From: Corynebacterium sp. CNJ-954
GTDB taxonomy: Bacteria > Actinomycetota > Actinomycetes > Mycobacteriales > Mycobacteriaceae
Reading direction: 5' to 3'
Assembly (NCBI RefSeq): GCF_001942345.1
Contig: NZ_MKKI01000045.1
Span: forward strand, 124,001-188,000
Length of the DNA stretch: 64,000 nt
Below are positions 60,871 to 64,000 of this stretch, one piece after another (position 1 is the first letter of the stretch; the number at the start of each line of letters is the position of its first letter). Position numbers and translations under genes: made by a program. Below the pieces are notes generated by a model, which made no database searches, was not told where the DNA came from, and worked only from the letters and a program-made list of their open reading frames with translations.

Positions 60871-62067
60871 CTAGGCGCGGTGTCCGCCGGTCGACGCCAC
60901 ATGCATGACCTGCTCCAGGGGGCCGCGTCGGAAGAGACGTTTCCACACCATGCAGAACACCAGCGAGATGCCGAGGTAGCAGGCCAGCGGCAGCAGTGAG
61001 ACGCCCGGTTCGTCGTGGACGTCGGGGAGCCAGTGGTTGATCGCGGCCGACGCCAGTGCCTGGCTGACGTACACGGTGAATGCGCACGATCCCAGCGCTG
61101 CCAGCGGGAATGTCCACCGCCCGAGGACATCACCGGCCCACAGGCACGCGGACACGAGAACGAGACTGATGCCAGTGTTGAGCAGCAGGTCCGGCGTGGA
61201 GCCCGAATGTGCGCCGTTGAGCAGAAGCTCGCCCGTGGAGGAGGTTGTTCCCATCGAGGCGCTGTACATCCGCCACGCCCCGAACACGCTGGTGTCCGTC
61301 GCGTCGGCGAGGTCGCGCAGCGGCATGCCCATGAACTGCATCATCAGGGGCTGGATATCGAAACAGGCGACCGCAACCCAGGTGACGACGCTGGAGACCA
61401 CCGCGGCGACGACCCCGACGACCAGCCACAGGACGCGCTTCAGGCCGTCCACGCCGACCGTCATCACTCCCATGCCGAGCACGATCACCGGTAGCCAGGT
61501 CAGTGTGGGATACATACCGTCGAGCAGCAGGGCCCGCAGCGCCACGCCCGCACCTTCCAGTGAGGTGAAATGGCCCAGGCGGGGGACCACGGCGAGTTCG
61601 TCCCCGGTCATGGGGAAGACGTCGCGACGTAGCCAGTAGGACAGTTGCGGCAGGATGAACATGCCCGCGGTGCCGAGGGCGAGCAGGGTCGGTCCGCTCA
61701 GGGAGACCAGCGCGGTACACAGCAGGAAGGACGCACCGAGCGTCGCCAGGACGATGATCATGTCCGGTCCGGCGGAGGCGAGCAGGATGCCGATGACCAG
61801 GAGGATCAGGCCGCGGACGGCGATGCGTCGACGGATTCCGGAGGTCGGCACCCCGGTCGCGAGACCATGGCTGGTCATCAGGGCCATGGACATGCCGGAG
61901 AGGAAGGCGAAGAGGATTGACGGCCACCCCATCACCCAGGGTGCCCAGGACGCGGGGCCGAAGTGGTCGGCGGTCATGCCGATGATGGCGACAGCTCGGG
62001 CGACGTCCAGACCGATGATGCGGTTCTTCCGTGTGTTCGTGGTGGTCACGGATTCCGAGAATGCCAT
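60871..62067 (-). CDS. DUF418/HGSNAT-type membrane protein (putative acyltransferase)
   Basis: 398 residues, about ten hydrophobic segments. NRIIGLDVARAVAIIGMTADHFGP at the start is the signature of the heparan-alpha-glucosaminide N-acetyltransferase/DUF1624-DUF418 group (RxxxxDxxRGxA-type). The C-terminal TFPLAALGSCAFTVYVSQALA fits DUF418. Suspected to acylate envelope glycans or lipids, but no member of this subgroup here has a proven role. Convergent with the hydrolase gene (1 bp between stops). Confidence 0.75.
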   Translation of the reverse strand: MAFSESVTTTNTRKNRIIGLDVARAVAIIGMTADHFGPASWAPWVMGWPSILFAFLSGMSMALMTSHGLATGVPTSGIRRRIAVRGLILLVIGILLASAGPDMIIVLATLGASFLLCTALVSLSGPTLLALGTAGMFILPQLSYWLRRDVFPMTGDELAVVPRLGHFTSLEGAGVALRALLLDGMYPTLTWLPVIVLGMGVMTVGVDGLKRVLWLVVGVVAAVVSSVVTWVAVACFDIQPLMMQFMGMPLRDLADATDTSVFGAWRMYSASMGTTSSTGELLLNGAHSGSTPDLLLNTGISLVLVSACLWAGDVLGRWTFPLAALGSCAFTVYVSQALASAAINHWLPDVHDEPGVSLLPLACYLGISLVFCMVWKRLFRRGPLEQVMHVASTGGHRA

Positions 62068-62131
62068 CTGTGGTGGTGGCGGTCGTCAGCCCCGGGTATG
62101 ATTCCGGGCCGGCCCCGGTACCCTGAACCCC

Positions 62132-62892
62132 ATGAGTGACAAGCGGGAGGCCCCGAGCAGCAACTGGTTCACCGGCGGTGCGGAGTATGCGACGTTCCGT
62201 CCGTCCTATCCCACACAGGTGTCCGGGTTCCTCGCGGACCACACCTCCGCGACGGGTGTGGCAGTGGACGTCGGCTGTGGGACGGGGCAGCTCTCGACAC
62301 AGTTGGCCGACTACTTCGACCGTGTCCTGGCCTTCGACCCGAGTGAGTCGCAGATCGCTGCGGCGTCAGACCATCCGAATGTCACCTATGAGGTGGCTTC
62401 AGCGGAGGCGCTGCCGGTGCCGGATTCGTCGGCCGACCTGGTCACCGCAGCGCAGGCGGCGCACTGGTTCGCGTTGCCGGACTTCTATGCCGAAGCCCGG
62501 CGTATCGGGCGCCCTGGCGCGCTGATCGCCTGGTGAGTTACGGGATCCTCCGGATCTCCGACCAGGACGTCCAGGAACGTTTCGGACGATTCTATTACGA
62601 CGAGATCGGCCCGTACTGGGATCCGGAGCGCCGGTACGTCGACGACGGGTACCGGACGATGCCGTTTCCGTTCGAGGAACTGGAGGCACCGGAGCTCAGC
62701 ATTGACGCCGACCTGGACCGTGAGGCGTTCCTGGGGTACATCGGGACGTGGTCGGCTGTGCGGAAGGCGGAGCGCCAGGGAAGGTCGGACCTGTTCCAGG
62801 GCTTCTCGTCGGACATTGTGGACATCTGGGGTGACAACGGACGCCCGCGTCAGGTCTCCTGGCCGGTGGCGGTGCGTGTCGGACGACTCTGA
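62132..62892 (+). pseudogene. Class I SAM-dependent methyltransferase, one-base frameshift
   Basis: First frame (62132-62536): NWFTGGAEYATFRPSYP, VDVGCGTGQLSTQLADYFDRVLAFDPSESQI, AEALPVPDSSADLVTAAQAAHWF, ending GALIAW then TGA. Second frame (62533-62892) continues VSYGILRISD...FYYDEIGPYWDPERRYVDDGYRTMPFPFEE, the expected rest of this methyltransferase family. One G added in GCCTGGTGAG (near 62534-62535) joins them as ALIAWVSYG. Substrate unknown. TACCCT lies 7 nt before the ATG, so leaderless expression is likely. Confidence 0.85.
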
Positions 62893-62918
62893 CGAGGGTG
62901 AGTGCTGCGTCACAAAGA

Positions 62919-62962
62919 GGTTGACACGTCAACCATCGACTATATGGTTGACACGTCAACTA
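62919..62962. promoter_or_regulatory. Two RosR-like operators before doxX
   Basis: GGTTGACACGTCAACC (62919-62934) and TGGTTGACACGTCAACTA (62945-62962), centres 27 bp apart, both fit the core GTTGAYRYRTCAAC. TATATG between them could be a -10 for the TTGACA inside the first box. Confidence 0.75.
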
Positions 62963-62993
62963 CTCTCCCCTGGAAAGGCCGCGAGGTTCCGCT

Positions 62994-63428
62994 ATGTCCA
63001 CGACCGTCAGTAACGTCAGTAACGTCGTCATTCTTCTTGCCCGTATCGCCCTGGGCGTCACGCTCTTCGCCCACGGATGGCAGAAGTTCTTCACCAACGG
63101 AATCGACGCCACAGCTCAGGGGTTCGACTCCATGGGCGTTCCCCTCGCCACCGCGTCGGCGATCTTCGCCGCCGTCGTCGAACTGGTCGGTGGTGCCCTC
63201 TTGATTATCGGCCTGCTGACCCCACTGGTCGCGGTGCTGGTCGTCGTCGACATGGCAGGGGCCTTCTGGTTCGCACACCGGGCCGCCGGAACGATCTTCG
63301 TCGGCGAGGGCGGTTACGAACTGGTCCTGGTCCTGGCTGCGGGAGCGGCCCTCGTCGGGGCCGTCGCCGGTGGGCGGTACGGTGTGGACGGGCTGCTGCG
63401 CCGGCGGCGGGGCAACCTCGCACGCTGA
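62994..63428 (+). CDS. DoxX-family membrane protein
   Basis: 144 residues, four hydrophobic segments: VVILLARIALGVTLFAHGWQKFF, the DoxX hallmark, then AAVVELVGGALLIIGLLTPLVAVLVVVDMAGA. In mycobacteria a DoxX protein works with superoxide dismutase and a thiosulphate sulphurtransferase in redox defence; in others it partners with quinone-detoxifying oxidoreductases. GAGG before the ATG. Two RosR-like boxes in its promoter support a redox-stress role, shared with the FMN reductase gene at 43405-43980. Confidence 0.9.
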   Translation: MSTTVSNVSNVVILLARIALGVTLFAHGWQKFFTNGIDATAQGFDSMGVPLATASAIFAAVVELVGGALLIIGLLTPLVAVLVVVDMAGAFWFAHRAAGTIFVGEGGYELVLVLAAGAALVGAVAGGRYGVDGLLRRRRGNLAR

Positions 63429-63593
63429 GTATCGTGATCGGCACAACACTATGAATAAATAGTGGTCGTCATCACGGAGGAAAAGGGTTACGTTAGTCGG
63501 TGGCACCACGAGCGCTGAGCGCGCCAACGGCACCGACCGGTACACGCCGGAACAGGCCGGCACCGACGAACCCTGCATGGGAGGCACCACACC

Positions 63594-64000
63594 ATGACCA
63601 CCACAGCAACCGCCAGCAACGCCTACGCCGCCCCGGGAACCGAAGGTTCCCTCGTATCCTTCAAACCCCGCTACGAGAACTTCATCGGTGGGCAGTGGGT
63701 GCCCCCGGTGGGCGGACAGTACATCGAGAACATCAGCCCGGTGGACGGCAAGGTCTTCACCGAGGTCGCCCGCTCACAGGCCGAAGACATCGACAAGGCC
63801 GTCGACGCCGCGCACGCCGCAGCTCCCGCCTGGGGTAGGACCAGCGTCCAGGAACGCTCGCGGGTCCTGCTGAAGATCGCCGACGTGCTCGAGGAGAACC
63901 TCGAGATGCTCGCCGTCGCCGAGACCTGGGACAACGGTAAATCGGTGCGCGAGACCCTCGCGGCAGACATGCCCCTGGCCGTCGACCATTTCCGCTACTA
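63594..64000 (+). CDS. Aldehyde dehydrogenase, N-terminal part (cut by window edge)
   Basis: The first ~135 residues of an NAD-dependent aldehyde dehydrogenase. [35 protein letters not shown] and [27 protein letters not shown] are characteristic of the acetaldehyde dehydrogenase (ExaC/AldB-like) group. Catalytic Cys and Glu lie beyond the window. GGGAGG precedes the ATG at 63594. The 165-bp gap behind doxX has no gene. Confidence 0.9.
   Translation, partial: MTTTATASNAYAAPGTEGSLVSFKPRYENFIGGQWVPPVGGQYIENISPVDGKVFTEVARSQAEDIDKAVDAAHAAAPAWGRTSVQERSRVLLKIADVLEENLEMLAVAETWDNGKSVRETLAADMPLAVDHFRY

Noticed and set aside
59358..61133. 591-codon minus-strand frame opposite the ABC permease and hydrolase
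   Set aside because: Antisense to two well-supported genes; composition typical of a shadow frame.
62533..62892. Reading the second methyltransferase half as a separate, coupled gene
   Set aside because: Its sequence is the direct continuation of the first half, and one added G joins them; it lacks its own start context.

Overview
The window reads as chromosomal DNA of a high-GC, mycolic-acid-type actinobacterium, most likely a high-GC Corynebacterium. This is inferred from the strong GC third-position bias, many leaderless-looking starts with a -10 hexamer 6-7 nt upstream, PapA-type acyltransferases, and perfect copies of the core of the inverted repeat known for C. glutamicum RosR. I see no rRNA, tRNA, CRISPR array, insertion sequence or phage module. 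The content is accessory metabolism: redox enzymes, hydrolases, transporters and their local regulators.

Layout. 1-2.6 kb: truncated zinc alcohol dehydrogenase, Ogt-type DNA repair protein, amidohydrolase, DUF1275 membrane protein. 2.8-9.2 kb: four CoA-dependent acyltransferase-like proteins (two on each strand) around a TmrB-like P-loop protein. 9.2-14.5 kb: GNAT plus old-yellow-enzyme pair with a divergent TetR, a DJ-1/PfpI protein with an HSL esterase, and a low-GC thioesterase-like gene. 14.7-19.9 kb: minus-strand operon of acetoacetate decarboxylase-like protein, succinate-semialdehyde-type aldehyde dehydrogenase, SDR and quinone oxidoreductase behind a strong promoter, with a TetR gene. 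20-24.2 kb: epimerase-like protein, PEP-mutase-like protein, a membrane protein with proline/tryptophan repeats, VOC protein, and a decayed DUF4143 gene behind a 23-bp tandem repeat.

24.2-30.2 kb: MarR and divergent MFS exporter, aldo/keto reductase, a natural fusion of a Baeyer-Villiger-type flavin monooxygenase with an alpha/beta hydrolase, and a translationally coupled SDR (same gene logic as the mycobacterial mymA locus). 30.2-36.1 kb: a divergon of two amidohydrolases, an RpiR-type regulator, an ABM-domain protein and an MFS importer, probably for uptake and cleavage of an unidentified compound. 36.2-43.3 kb: MacB-like ABC exporter, then a sugar porter and an OPT transporter that each carry a one-base frameshift. 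43.4-50.8 kb: FMN reductase with a RosR-like box, OatA-like O-acyltransferase, DeoC, and a heterodimeric ABC exporter with one degenerate ATP site.

50.8-64 kb: small hypothetical, SRPBCC protein, DUF2335-like protein, ABC-F ATPase, two lipoproteins, a NarL-type two-component system and a divergent ABC exporter linked by a shared GTAGGGC/CCCTAC box, isochorismatase-like hydrolase, a DUF418/HGSNAT-type membrane protein, a frameshifted methyltransferase, DoxX behind two RosR-like boxes, and the start of an aldehyde dehydrogenase. Three genes (possibly four) are broken by loss of one base at a GG or CC run, which suggests either assembly error or recent decay. All functional assignments come from motif reading; no database search was run.
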